This document shows, one piece after another, positions 10,942-21,596 of a DNA stretch of 64,000 nucleotides (position 1 is its first letter; each line of letters begins with the position of its first letter). The notes below the pieces were generated by a model. The model was not told the origin of the DNA, did no database searches, and saw nothing but the letters and a program-made list of their open reading frames with translations. The position numbers and the translations under genes were made by a program. Origin of the DNA: Hexactinellida sp. DTS-2022 (Eukaryota; Porifera; Hexactinellida); NCBI GenBank assembly GCA_028753945.1, contig JAPNXP010000007.1:3100001-3164000 (forward strand). Reading direction: 5' to 3'.

Positions 10942-11459
10942 TATTTAGGTGGGGAATAGAGTAACTAGGTATTCAAAGTGAGAAATGGCAGAGAAAAGGT
11001 TAAGAACCACTGGTCTATACACTTCTAACATTGATAATTAAGCGTAAATAGGCCTAAATAGTCAAATTTAACATTGTGAAATTTTAGTGATTACGTCATG
11101 ATGTCATAATGAGAAGGATATTGGCAATCTGGTGTGACAAAGGGACCGCATCATTAATGTGCATGTCTTATTAAATTTTCAGATTTTTAACTCCTAGAGT
11201 GCGCGAATTATGTGCGATTAGGAGACTTTTCAGGGTTCTCGAAATGTGACAATGACGTCATACTTGTCGAGGTGTGACTAATTTTGAGTGAAAACCTGAA
11301 ATTGTTGACGGGTGCCAAAAGTTACCCCTATATGCCAAAAATCACATTTGGAAACCGGAAATCTAATGCTTTCACAATTTTTAAAATTGGAGCCTCTCAG
11401 ACTCAAGTTAAAAACCCCGAGATCGCGACGTTCCAGTCCTTATCTAAAGGAGTCTATGA

Positions 11460-11923
11460 TAATAATAGATAATTGTTCATTTTTAAAATGTTTGAATTTT
11501 CAATAATTCTGAACATATTTCATCAAAATAAATATGTACATAAGCATAAAATTCTGGGTTGGAGGCTAATTATAAAGCCCTCAATATACCGCTTAATGAT
11601 GTGAACATTAATTTATCACAATTTTAGACAAAATCTCAATCATTATACTATATATTCCTCATGCTTTTTCAAAAAAAAAGGTCAAATAGCAACCCTTTGA
11701 ACTTTAAAAAAGTTGGCAACCCAGGACGATCCGGACCGTTGAGCGAAGATGGCTAGCTAGAAAGTTGAAACAATTAAGCTTTTTTTAATTAAAATAAATC
11801 GAAAAAGTGAGCTAGATATGTCGATTTCCAGTCCATATTAATCGGAAATTTGCGGTTAAATTAACTATTGGGAACATATTTTTCATTCCAGGATCATATT
11901 TCAAAACCATCTTATTTTAACTA
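11460..11923. other. Intergenic DNA, no gene seen
   Basis: AT-rich flank of the Helitron; no coding or repeat boundary recognised. Confidence 0.5.
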
Positions 11924-12239
11924 CGTAAACTCCCGTATAACGAAGTGTTCGGGACCGTAGTTTCATTTCGCTATAAGCGGAGTTTGTAATAACCAGAGTT
12001 GGTTATAAGCGGATTTCGAACTCAAAAGAGTTCTAAACAAGGGGAATTTCGTTGTAACCGGAGTAATCAATAGCTTAGAGGCTATATGTGATAAAATTAC
12101 TTCGTTATAAGAGGAATTTCGTTCGATCAATTTCATTGTAACAGAAGTTTTATTAATGTAATAAGACCGGACCATTGGATGACTTCGTTACAAGTACGTA
12201 CTTCGTTATATCCGACTTGGATATAACGAGAGTTGACTC
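11924..12239. mobile_element. TA-type MITE (CAGTCAACTCCCGTTATAAC family), degraded ends
   Basis: Body matches 51383-51712 with many CGTTATAA(C/G) units. The left end is mutated (CGTAAACTCCCG after TA) and the right end reads GAGAGTTGACTC. Confidence 0.7.
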
Positions 12240-12949
12240 TCATAATCGATGAAAAGAACCCAAATAGATCAGCTAGATATATGTCGAGTTCAGGGGTTTA
12301 TCTAGGTGCCAGGCCGGCATTTTAAAGTGCGAAAACGCATCAGTTGTGGTCAAAAAGTGCTTAATTTTCGAATCGATTTAGGTACCAGGTTGGCACTTAA
12401 TTAGGTGCCGGGTGTATTGCCAGATTTTCTGGTACAGAAATGCTCGAATAAACAACTCTTTGTGCACCGTATCAGTTTTACCACCTTAAAATAATGCCGT
12501 AGCATTGAAATATACTGATTATGTATCATGATTAATACCACTAGGGTGCCGGAAAATTTCTACCTCCATAATAAAGTGACAGACGCGAAAATCCTAGATA
12601 AAGCCTTGGTCGAGTTCGTTACCGTGTTAAGCGCATTCTTTCAGTCATTTATAAGACTCGAGCACATTTTCAATCCGATTGATAGTTTAAAATTTAAACC
12701 CATCATACGCTGGGTCGCCTAGAGATGAATCACCCTATATTTTCCATTCTAGCTTAATATTTACAGTTAAGGGTCTAATGACTATAATTTATTAAATATA
12801 ATACTATCTAGTACCAATTAATCAATTTTAATGCTTTAATTAATGTTCTTAAATACAAGATTATGTTACAAACTAAGTCAAACTAATCTGCTGAATAATT
12901 TTCAAATATTAGAAGTTAGACTAGTTGAACAAGTTCAACGTTAGGAGAA
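12240..12949. other. Intergenic DNA with short GGTGCCAGG-type repeats
   Basis: 12300-12420 has three related GGTGCCAGGCCGGCA-like units. A 64-codon frame at 12528-12722 resembles no family I recognise and is probably chance. 12723-12949 is the likely 3' flank of SEC61G. Confidence 0.45.
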
Positions 12950-13192
12950 TCATTTTGAACCAACGAGTAGATTGATAATAGGGATATGAATCAATTTAAC
13001 AAAGTAGCCTACAAATCCCATGATAGCGAAACCAGCAGCAGTGACCATCGCAATCATTAAGAATTCTTTTCTATCTGGTCTATTACAGCGTTTTAAAAGC
13101 CGAACAGAATCTTTTGAAAATTGGTGTATATATGAAGAAGTACTATCAACAAAGTTTGATGTATCCATTGAAGTAAAACGAATAATATCCAA
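12950..13192 (-). CDS. SEC61G: Sec61 gamma subunit, ER protein-translocation channel
   Basis: The Sec61 gamma subunit (SecE/Sss1 family) is the single-pass membrane subunit that clamps the Sec61 channel in the endoplasmic reticulum. The frame encodes up to 80 residues, against roughly 68 in animals. The core reads [18 protein letters not shown] followed by a hydrophobic segment with [19 protein letters not shown], the family signature. The amphipathic helix is at about residues 24-45 and the membrane helix at about 48-75; the C-terminus is short. Two in-frame starts (residues 1 and 9) are possible; the second gives a length nearer the family norm. No intron or frame break is seen. It is the best host-gene candidate in the window and sits in about 2 kb of relatively element-poor DNA. 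Confidence 0.93.
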   Translation of the reverse strand: MDIIRFTSMDTSNFVDSTSSYIHQFSKDSVRLLKRCNRPDRKEFLMIAMVTAAGFAIMGFVGYFVKLIHIPIINLLVGSK

Positions 13193-14053
13193 ATTGAACT
13201 AAATACTGTGAACTAATAGAATGAGAAACCTAAGAAATATTATAAAACGTTATGTGTTTACTGGGTATTGATTTTAGGGGATGAGGTTTTAAAGGGAGAC
13301 TTATCTGCTAGTAAATGGCTGAAGAGTAATTTGAAAATTTGACAGTTAAGCAGCAGTGGCGTGTTGGGGTTGGGGGGCCCATGCGGGATTCCATTCAGAT
13401 TGGCCTTTGTGCACTGGTAGGTCACGAAGTTTTTGGGGGCTCCGTCCCAAGGACCCCCTTTCCGGCTGCAATTCACCCCCTTTTTACTTTACCCAAATCC
13501 ATCTTGGTGACAGAATCGATTTGCCAGTAGGAAATTGTTGCATAAAATCATGTAGGCTGCAATCAGAAATCGTTCATACAAAAGACATTAGCTAACATTG
13601 TACGCAAATTAACAGTACGCCATTTTACAGTTATAGTTAAGGCATCGACCCGCAAGTTGAAAAATAAATTCCATAGTATATAATTTTAATATATTATTAG
13701 AAATTTGAGGCCTTCAAATGTGAAAATCCAACAGAACTGAAAAAAACACTGTGAAAAATTGGACATAACTCATTATATACATTTATATTGAGTGTTCAAA
13801 CCAAATCCAATATATAGAGAAGAAGAATTCGCATAACTAGGAGAATTAACAGAATTATTCTGACTTCCAATTTTGCACAGTAGTATATAATTACAGGGTA
13901 CTGCCCTGGCTTTACCTCACTTATATGCCCCTAAATAACCTAAACTTGATATATTCTTAGATTTTTGAAGTTAACATATATATGTATTTTTACCTGAAGA
14001 GCACGAAAATTGCGATTTTAGAATACAATTTAAGCAATTAAGGCATTTCAGAC
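13193..14053. other. Intergenic DNA upstream of SEC61G
   Basis: The SEC61G promoter presumably lies just right of 13192, but no motif can be called. 13340-13480 is locally GC-rich with GGGGGGCCC and CCCC runs and gives overlapping open frames on both strands without family resemblance, probably a decayed repeat. The rest is plain AT-rich DNA. Confidence 0.5.
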
Positions 14054-14100
14054 CAGGGTTTCATCCAGGCGAGCGCGAAACATTAAACTGCAGAGACCCT
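14054..14100. mobile_element. Left end fragment of hAT MITE (CAGGGTTTCATCCAG family)
   Basis: CAGGGTTTCATCCAGGCG matches the ends of the element at 33466-33650. No right end is visible, so it is truncated. Confidence 0.5.
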
Positions 14101-14367
14101 ACGAATGTATTAATCTATTTATAAAAGATAAAATCATCCAACAGCAAATAGTTTATACAGATCAAAGTCCTAAATGCTGACAGATGTTTTTTTTAATTTC
14201 GGGAAAGTAAATTTCATTTCAGAAACCAAATACTTATACCTTTATTGTTCCTATATCGTAATCTCGGGAACTTCTATCTTGTTCAACAGGATGCAAGTCA
14301 CCTGTTCCAAAATTTGCCGTAATTACATCAAATTCTTTTTATCTCTTTTTTATTCTATTTTGTAATT

Positions 14368-14474
14368 ACCTTATTATAGGAAATTAACGCGCCATGAAAT
14401 TAACGCGAATTGCTCCATTCGCGTTAATTTCCGTCGTATTAATTTCATGGCGCGTTAATTTCCTATAATAAGGT
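14368..14474. mobile_element. 107-bp palindromic MITE, copy 1
   Basis: Near-perfect palindrome with ends ACCTTATTATAGGAAATTAA and its complement, and repeated ATTAACGCG units. Same family as 16108-16229. Confidence 0.75.
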
Positions 14475-14554
14475 CATTAGACGAGGACAGAGTATATCCG
14501 GGAGTGTAATTAGGCTAGGACATAATGTACCCAGGAGTCTAATTAGACTAGGAC
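14475..14554. repeat. ~35-bp tandem repeat split by a hAT insertion
   Basis: Units resemble CTAGGACATAATGTACCC followed by GGGAGTCTAATTAG. A third unit continues at 16081-16107 after the inserted element, so the array was contiguous before insertion. Confidence 0.6.
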
Positions 14555-15103
14555 CAGGGTTGGATTCAATTATAATTGTAATTAATTCAATTACAATTAA
14601 TTACGTTTTTGAAATAATTGTAATTGTAATTGTGGTTGAAAAACAAAAATCCCTATAACTGTAATTGTAATTGTAATTGAAATACACAAATCCCTATAAA
14701 AGTAATTGTAATTGTAATTATAAAGCACCAATACATTTTGGAAATTTGATTGTAATAATTTGTTAATAAAAGCAGACCGAAAAATTGTCGATTCACGTTT
14801 TGTAGTGTTATTTATGAATATAAATTATTAGACATCAGTATGGCCTGGCTTGACATTTTTGCTAGACTTCTAATACAGGGTAAAATTTACATGAATAAAT
14901 AGCTTCTCTTTGTAATCATGAGGTAAATATGTAATATTGAGCATTCAGTACTCAGCAATGATGCCATCTACCTACTCAAAGGATTGGGTTCAATTATAAT
15001 TGTAATTAATTTACTTTTTTGACATAATTGTAATTGTAACTGTAACTGAAAACACAAATAATTATAATGGTAATTGTAATTGTAATTGGAAAACACAAAT
15101 ATA

Positions 15104-15996
15104 TCTATACTATTAAAACACAAGCCTGGGATGTGTGTGTATATATTTGTATGTATGTTACGAGTTGATTGAAGAAAGTGGAGGTTTCCAAATCTGATTT
15201 TTGGCATATAGGGGTAACTTTTGGAACCCGCCAACAAGTTGAGGTTTTCATTCAAAATTTCTCACACCTCGACAAGTTATGACGTCATTGTCACATTTCG
15301 AGAACCCTGAAATGCACTTAATCGCGCATAATTCGCTAGGGCTGAAACGAATATACCGAATATTCGAATATTCGTTCGTTTGTAAACGAATATTCGTTAC
15401 GAAACGAATATTCGTTTGGACGAATATAGATTGAAACGGATATTCGTTGACTAATTTTGGACAACAACAAGACTTTTGTATAGCTTAGAGATATCGTAAA
15501 TATAAATTCCTACTTAAACTAGCTGATTATTAGTTAACTTGTGTATAATACACTATGTAACTATTATTATACCATTGTAACATTACCAAAAACCTATTTT
15601 CCAATGTATTTTGTCTCTAGAATTTGATTTAATGCTTAGTCATCCAAACGAACGAATGTTCGAATATTCGTTCGTTTAGAAAAAGGTTCGTTCGTTAGAT
15701 TTCGAATATTCGTTTCAGCCCTATAATTCGCGCCTCTAAGAGAGAAAAATCTGAGAATTTAATAGAACATGTACATTAATGATGCGGACACGTTGGTCAC
15801 ACCAGATCGCCACTATGCTAACTCATTATCACCTGATGACGTAATGATTAAAATTTCATATTGTTAAATTTGACTATTTAGGCCTATTTACGCTATATAA
15901 TCAATATTAGGAGTATATAAACCACACACCAACCGCGAAGCGGTTGGTGTGTGGTTGTGTTCTGCCGCGGAGAGACCTAGCAAGCGAAGCCGCTAG
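15104..15996 (+). mobile_element. Non-autonomous Helitron
   Basis: Starts TCTATACTATTAAAACACAA after A and ends GAAGCCGCTAG before T; the flanks rejoin as the AATTGTAATTG repeat of the host element. A 3' hairpin (arms CCACACACCAACCGC and GCGGTTGGTGTGTGG) lies at about 15921-15953. No Rep/helicase coding. Interrupted by the 387-bp hAT MITE. Confidence 0.87.
15337..15723. mobile_element. hAT MITE of CGAATATTCG repeats, TSD TAATTCGC
   Basis: Ends TAGGGCTGAAACGAATAT and ATATTCGTTTCAGCCCTA between perfect copies of TAATTCGC (15329-15336, 15724-15731). The ends carry dense CGAATATTCGTT repeats, probable transposase-binding subterminal repeats. Confidence 0.92.
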
Positions 15997-16107
15997 TCCT
16001 TATAATTGTAATTGTAGTTGAAATTCTAAGGATAGCGTAATTGTAATTGTAATTTAAAATTATAATTGAACCGAACCCGGACTAGAACATCATATACTCG
16101 GGGGTAT

Positions 16108-16229
16108 ACCTTGTATAGGAAATTAACGCGCCATGACATTAACGCGGATTGTTCCAATTCGCGTTGATTTCATGGAGCGTTAATTTCCGTACGTTAATTT
16201 AATGGCGCGTTAATTTCCTATAATAAGGT
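16108..16229. mobile_element. Palindromic MITE, copy 2
   Basis: Ends ACCTTGTATAGGAAATTAAC and TTTCCTATAATAAGGT with ATTAACGCG internal units, as at 14368-14474. The two copies bracket the 35-bp tandem array. Confidence 0.75.
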
Positions 16230-16329
16230 AGTTTTTTATGGCCCAACCAACGGCTGATCAGGTCTCAGCGAGGAGCTGAGAAATTTACGGTGGGGGGTTT
16301 AGTTATGGAAAGCAGAGGAGAGTAGGATG

Positions 16330-17567
16330 TATAACGGAAAGGTTTTGTGAAAGGAGAGGATTATGTAAATCGCTCATACATACCCAAGGAACGGGGATCG
16401 TGAAGCGCACGAATGAGCATCTCCATGCACCTGACGAGCAGGCTGTGAGTTGCTGTGAAGTGAAGGAAGGCATTAAGAGGAAAGCGAGTGACTCCCAAAA
16501 TTGCTCGAACAATATAGTGGGCGAATGTCTTCAGACGGTACCGAGGGCACTGCTGCTAAACTCCCAAAGCTGGACAGCCTCAAGCGTACCATACAGCGCC
16601 AGCAAGTAGAACAGCAAACAGCCCCAGTGTAACCCGCCACTCTGGAGTAGCTAACTCTACCGAAAGAGTACCAGGGTCGTCCAAAGGTGAGCAGTTCCTC
16701 CTGTACGACTCGGGTCAGGAGTCACAGAGGATCCTCAACTTCGGATCTCAGCGGAAGCTGGAGAAGAGGCAGCTATCCAGTATCTGGTTGGCTGACGGCA
16801 CTTTCAAGACAGCTCCTTCGCTCTTCACGCACTGCGCGGAGGTCCTGACCTGATGAAGTACGATCACATGTTGCCGAGTCTATTCGTGCTTCTGCCCAAC
16901 AAGACCGAGGCTACGTACACGAGAATGTGGGAACAGTCCAGCTGCTTTGACGCAAGCAAACCCCGCCAAGATGCTGATGGAGTTGGCAGCAATTAACTGC
17001 TTTGAGCGAAAGCGGCCTAGCGCTGTGGTGAAGGGCTGCTTCTTTCACCTCACGCAGAACTTGTGGCGCAAGGTACAGGCTGCCGGACTGCAGGCTGAGT
17101 ACTCCCAGGACCAGGAGCTCGCTATCCACATCCGACTGATACCGGATACGGCGTTTGCTGCTCCCCACGAAGTGCCTGCCCTGGTGTATCAGGTGACAGC
17201 GCAGCTTCCCAAGCAGGCATCAGACAGTCTGATTTTGTCGGACGGATACTCCCAGGTGGCACGTACCAAACAGCCGTTGTTCCCTGCAGCGATGTGGAAC
17301 CACCACTTCGACACAGTTTTCTGTTTACCTCGTACAACCAACGCAGTGGAAGCTTGGCATCGCACCTTCAACGAGACAGTAGGGTGTCATCGTCCCAACA
17401 TATGGAAGTTCATCTCTGCACTCAAGCGGGAGCAGGTACTGGTCAAACTCAGGCAGGCAAAGTACATTCCTGGAGCTCGGCCCACCAAGCGCAAGGTTGC
17501 GCTAGCTATTGAGGTAGCTTTGAGGGATCTGGGGCCTTATTTACTAAACTACTTAAACTTCACTTAA
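16330..17567 (+). pseudogene. FLYWCH-MULE transposase relic
   Basis: Mutator-like (MULE) transposases cut and paste DNA with a DDE RNase H-like domain. The N-terminal trace at 16390-16600 carries HLHAPD, resembling the histidine end of a FLYWCH zinc finger, then a lysine-rich linker. A middle piece at 16700-16850 has WLADGTFKTAPSLF, whose Asp lies where the first catalytic Asp is expected. The long open piece at 16947-17567 has VKGCFFHLTQNLWRKVQAAG and, downstream, LPRTTNAVEAWHRTFN, typical of the MULE core and its C-terminal NxxE-W-H region. Frames shift between these pieces and several stops occur, so it is non-functional. The locus is clearly GC-richer than its surroundings. No TIRs were identified. 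Confidence 0.85.
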
Positions 17568-18039
17568 ACTTAGTAAATACTTAATTTTGAATGAAAACTA
17601 AGTGATAACTAAGTAAATACTAAGTGTTTCCCCTGATTAGAGAGCGAAAACTTAGTTTGTAATCACAAAGCAAAACTAAGTTAATATTTAGTTTTACTTA
17701 GTCACTTAGTTTACTATAAACTAGGTAATTTAATTAAAGCCACATAAAATAAATTCTTGTTTATCATCCCCGCCAGTCCCAATTTGTTTCATCCGTCCTG
17801 ACAACTCGGCAACAGGTGATCGTCCTTCATCAGGTCAGGACCTCCTCATCACATAATTATCAATCGTTTCCCGATAACAGCATGTATTAATTAATACGTT
17901 ATTGTATCAGGGAATAATTTTTTTCATAGGTTACCTGAAGTAGCAATGATCCCCTATCCTACTCTCCATTTTAATCAGTTTTCTATATGGATAATTCCTA
18001 AATAGGTATAAATTTCATATTACAAAATACTACCTGTTT
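17568..18039. other. Intergenic; AACTTAGT-rich repeat at its left end
   Basis: 17538-17735 has repeated ACTTAGT/ACTAAGT units reading in both directions, probably a palindromic MITE that invades the MULE 3' end. 17790-17845 has GTCCTGAC facing GTCAGGA. The remainder is featureless. Confidence 0.45.
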
Positions 18040-18420
18040 CAGAATCTTGTTGTGCGCTTCGACAAAGCCGTTAGCCATTGGGTGGTAAGCACGAGTGCTA
18101 TGATTGTAACACTATGTCGGAAGAATTTAACAAACATTATTACATTATACTACTCACAATGCTTGTGAACTCTTTACCCTGGTCGTGCAGGATAATATCT
18201 GGTAATGCCATATCGTGATCTGAATGACTTCTTGTGAAGTCTTAGTCTTGAGAGGGCGTACTGCAACATATTTGCTCAGGTAGCATACGTGACTAGAATG
18301 ATTTATAGTCTCAGGGAAGTAGCATATAAGGTCCATTCTGTCTCCACGTTTTAGACGGAGGTGGTATTGGTTGGAGTTTCTTTTGCGGTTGAGGTGGCAA
18401 GGCCACTATCATCTGAAATA
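18040..18420 (-). pseudogene. Ginger-like integrase relic, third copy
   Basis: Minus-strand exons of an integrase related to those at 25.4 and 46.5 kb. 18150-18420 gives a LPPQPQKKLQPI-like lead-in (about 18415-18360) and SSHVCYLSKYVAVRPLKTKT, the core that precedes the second catalytic Asp. After an intron-like gap, 18040-18105 gives TRAYHPMANGFVEAHNKI, carrying the catalytic Glu. Frame changes and stops show decay. No TIR or protease partner is visible. Confidence 0.75.
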
Positions 18421-19395
18421 TGTGATAAGTCTCTAACTTTATAATAAAGAAAGCCATTACTATTGTATACTTTAATACAACTATGTTACAATGCTAAGTG
18501 ATTAGTTTCTAATCATTATGAATTTGCGATTATTTTCCACTGAGATACAGCCACATTTCCTTTTGTGCCACTTGTCCCACAAGTGGCACGTTGCATAGAC
18601 ACAGATGTCACTTCATGCTATTGGATAAACCTGACTTAAAATCATAATGTTATGATATTTATATTTATATTGCAAGATAAAGTCACTTGAGAGTAGTATA
18701 ATTCAGCAGGCTTTATCGCAAACGAGAAGTATATTGTATCAGGAATAAAAGTTCAGTTATTCAAATAGTTTAGTGGATTAGTATATATTTAGTTAGAATG
18801 CATCACAACCTTTAAAATGATTCAAGATTAAAATTATCCAATTGAAAAATAAAAATATGAATGCTAGGAAATTTACAAGTTATGAACATATACAGAAGTG
18901 GTCCGGCCAAAGATAGACAATCCTTTATAATAATGTCATTGTCACTGTAAATGGCAAGTGGTCCGGCCATGACCGAACCACGTGCTACCTTGGAAAGTAT
19001 AACGGATATTTAAACTCACATATTCTTTAACGCCCTCCCATGTGTATCTTTGCTGAACTGAATGAAGGGCCGTATTTAATTCGGGATCTCATAGATGCTG
19101 TCCAACTCAGACTGCGATGGAACTGCCAAATCTGTTATGTCCTTTCACTTATTCTCTCTTAACATTTGTCATAATTTGCAAGTTCCATATATCTAGAGTA
19201 AGCACTAAAAGTCTCATTCAAATTCCTAATACTTTAGGAAAATATTACATCGGAAGTGCATTCTTCTCCATATAAGGCCTTAAGTTAGGCATTCACTACA
19301 AATATACTAATAACGCATCAAAGTGGCATTCTAAAGTGTCTACTTCTAAAGAAGAGTTGCATTAGAATTAAAACTTTAACTCTAGAAATATATTT
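18421..19395. other. Intergenic DNA between integrase relic and palindrome
   Basis: No coding signal. 18895-18990 contains two AAGTGGTCCGGCCA(A/T) units about 65 bp apart. The DNA becomes homologous to 27458 and leftward exactly at 19396. Confidence 0.5.
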
Positions 19396-19578
19396 AGAAA
19401 CTCGTTGCAAAGATCGATTCTCGCCAATTTGTGTTATCCATTCATCATCGATGTTGGGAAATTCAAAAGGACCTCGTTCTGCTTCAATTTGTACTTCTTA
19501 ATCAACCTTGTAATTAAAGGAATTAATTATTTTTGTAGCATAAAATTAAGATAAAGGCTTGAGAAATTGAGTACTTAC

Positions 19579-21408
19579 CCGTGTTTCAGTATCGGATGAA
19601 CCTTCTTTAGTGTCTAGGGAATCATCTGTAGCACCTGTTACCAATTGTAGAAAGCCAAAGGTATCAGAACTTCGACCAAACATGAGTTGGAATGGGGTAT
19701 AACATGTGGCTCGTTTGAATTGAATATTAGCTGCAAATACTGCTGGCTGAAGTTTTTTGGCCACTCTGTATCTCTTGTGTATTTCATTTTATTGATTTTG
19801 CTAGAGGAAATAATGTTAGATAAATAATCAAACATGGTATCATCAACACTTAATTAACTTACGTTTAGAGTATTTTGTTGTGTGCTTCGACTAGACCATT
19901 ACTCTCAGGATGGTAAGCAGTTGTCTTTCTGTTATCAACATTCAGCTTAAGATGATAGTTTTGGAAATCCTAGAAAGATCAAATAATCAAATAATACTAA
20001 GAGTTCTTGAAATCCTAAAAAGATCAAATATCTTTTGTTTGTTTGTGTTTATGTGTGTTGTGTTTGACTGTTTGTTTGTCCGGATTGTAGTAAAGTAATG
20101 GAGAAATGGAAACCGCAGAATTCGAATTTGAAGTCTGCAAATTTATTATGTGAATATTTTTTTGCTGTTGCTTCTATTACAACAGAGGTAAACAAAAAGT
20201 TAATAATTATTTTATATTGAAAAATTTGAGACCGCGTAGCAGTTAAGTTATCCGTCGCGAAGCGACCGAGACCGAAGGACTCGTAATTATTATTAGTGAG
20301 AGTTTCAAAATAAACAGGTATAGTGACATTAGAGAGATCGCGTAACCATAGAAAGTCAAAGTTTAAATTCTGTCAGTGTGAGATCAGCTATTGCGGTATT
20401 TACTATACGTATAATCATAAGAAGGTAGCCCGATTAGATACCTTGCTTGTGAATTCTGGGCCTTGATCATGCTGAATTATTTGTGGTACACCAAATGTTA
20501 GATAAATATCTTGCAAGTTGTCTAATACTTCTCTGGTCGTCTTAGTTTTGAGTGCACGGGCAACTACAAATTTGGTAAGATAGCATACAACAACTAAGAT
20601 GTGATGAAATCCTAATGAATTAGCCGGCATGTCACAGATCAAGTCAATTCCACAATGTTTCCAGGGTTCTTCAGGAGGAGCAATGGGCTACAGTTCTCGC
20701 TGGGGTTGAGGTGGCAATGGAGCATTCATCTGACATTCATGGCAGGTTCTAACCTACATGATTAGAAATAATATTTGTAGATTATACTACAATTGATTAA
20801 TATTTCGATATTTTGAAATAACTACATAGTCTTCAACATCTTTATATAATCCAATCCAATTGTATTTAGTGCGGATTGCCTCGATCGTTGTTCGGGATCC
20901 AGTATGGGTAACATCATGATGGTGCTGAATGATTCCCAATACGTCGGACTGAGGCGGGACTTGGAGGAAGGTTTCACTTCCATTACGATCGCGAAAGCTC
21001 TATTGTATTAAATAATAAATAATAATGAACACGTTTAGACATTATCATATTAGGCCAGATTAATTAAATGGTAATATTGTTTTTAGCTCCACAAGAAGAC
21101 TCTGAGGAAGCGGTCGGTCGGCATTTCATTATTATTATCTCATTAATTGATGATTTAATAGATAAATAATTCGCTGTGCATATATAATTTTTCGAAAATT
21201 AGGAGGCGGGCGGGATCTAATTTGTATCTTATGACATAAGAAAATCATAAGGAGATGCCAACACAGTATATTAATTAATTAAGGAAATTATCATGTAGAA
21301 AATAAATTGAGTAAATATTACTTACTTTGAATAACAAACTGTCTTCTCCCAATCGGTACACACCGAATTTTCCGTGCCCACGTTATATAAGGCCTATGCC
21401 AATTCTAC
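19579..21408 (-). pseudogene. Truncated Ginger-like integrase, left-arm copy
   Basis: Mirror of the right-arm gene. Core exon 20442-20753 (second catalytic Asp in IIQHDQGPEFTSK), HHCC zinc-binding exon 20826-20999, catalytic-Glu exon 19861-19969 (YHPESNGLVEAHNKIL), and exon 19579-19800 (TPFQLMFGRSSD). It lacks everything downstream of the palindrome edge, including the GPY/F and protease exons, so it is 3'-truncated. It shares the same internal stop as the right-arm copy. Confidence 0.85.
20040..20320. repeat. Dispersed repeat family B in integrase intron (left arm)
   Basis: TGTTTGTTTGTCCGGATTGT through GCGACCGAGACCGAAGGA matches the two ends of family B (4104-5119 and 53447-54153), with the middle missing. 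Mirrored at 26534-26814. Confidence 0.6.
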
Positions 21409-21596
21409 CTGTTAACAGCCCATTCAAGCTGTTCAAATTCAATAATTATATCAGTAAAATTAAGGAAAGGGACAAGCAAAGAAAGTTATACTCAAAAATC
21501 TTTAGATTCGAATTGTATATCGTATTTACATAACAGTGAAAATGAAACTAAATGATTATATAATAATATTTCAATTATTGCATTGGTCAGCATCTA

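Larger units (their letters stand above)
9449..11012. mobile_element. hAT element, TSD GTCTATAC
   Basis: Ends CAGTGGTACTTAACC and GGTTAAGAACCACTG are classic hAT termini, flanked by perfect copies of GTCTATAC (9441-9448, 11013-11020). No intact transposase; it contains a TA MITE and a strong hairpin. Inserted next to the 3' hairpin of a Helitron. Confidence 0.9.
9379..11459 (-). mobile_element. Non-autonomous Helitron, minus strand
   Basis: On the minus strand it starts TCATAGACTCC (from 11459) and ends CTAG|T at 9379. A 3' hairpin with arms near ATACACCAACCGC and GCGGTGGTGTAT lies at about 9409-9443. It is split by a 1.56-kb hAT element. Its sequence is close to the inverted copy at 8699-9339. 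Confidence 0.78.
14555..16080. mobile_element. hAT element rich in AATTGTAATTG, TSD ACTAGGAC
   Basis: Starts CAGGGTTGGATTCAATT and ends AATTGAACCGAACCCGG, flanked by ACTAGGAC (14547-14554) and ACTAGAAC (16081-16088), an 8-bp duplication with one mismatch. The ends are packed with TAATTGTAATTG repeats. No transposase. It contains a Helitron, which contains another hAT MITE. Confidence 0.8.

Noticed and set aside
12528-12722. 64-codon frame as a host gene
   Set aside because: No recognised domain and length within chance expectation; not called.
13258-13595. Overlapping GC-rich frames on both strands
   Set aside because: No conserved motif; open frames here follow from local GC-rich composition.
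16911-17371. Minus-strand frames over the MULE
   Set aside because: Shadows of the GC-rich plus-strand MULE coding sequence.
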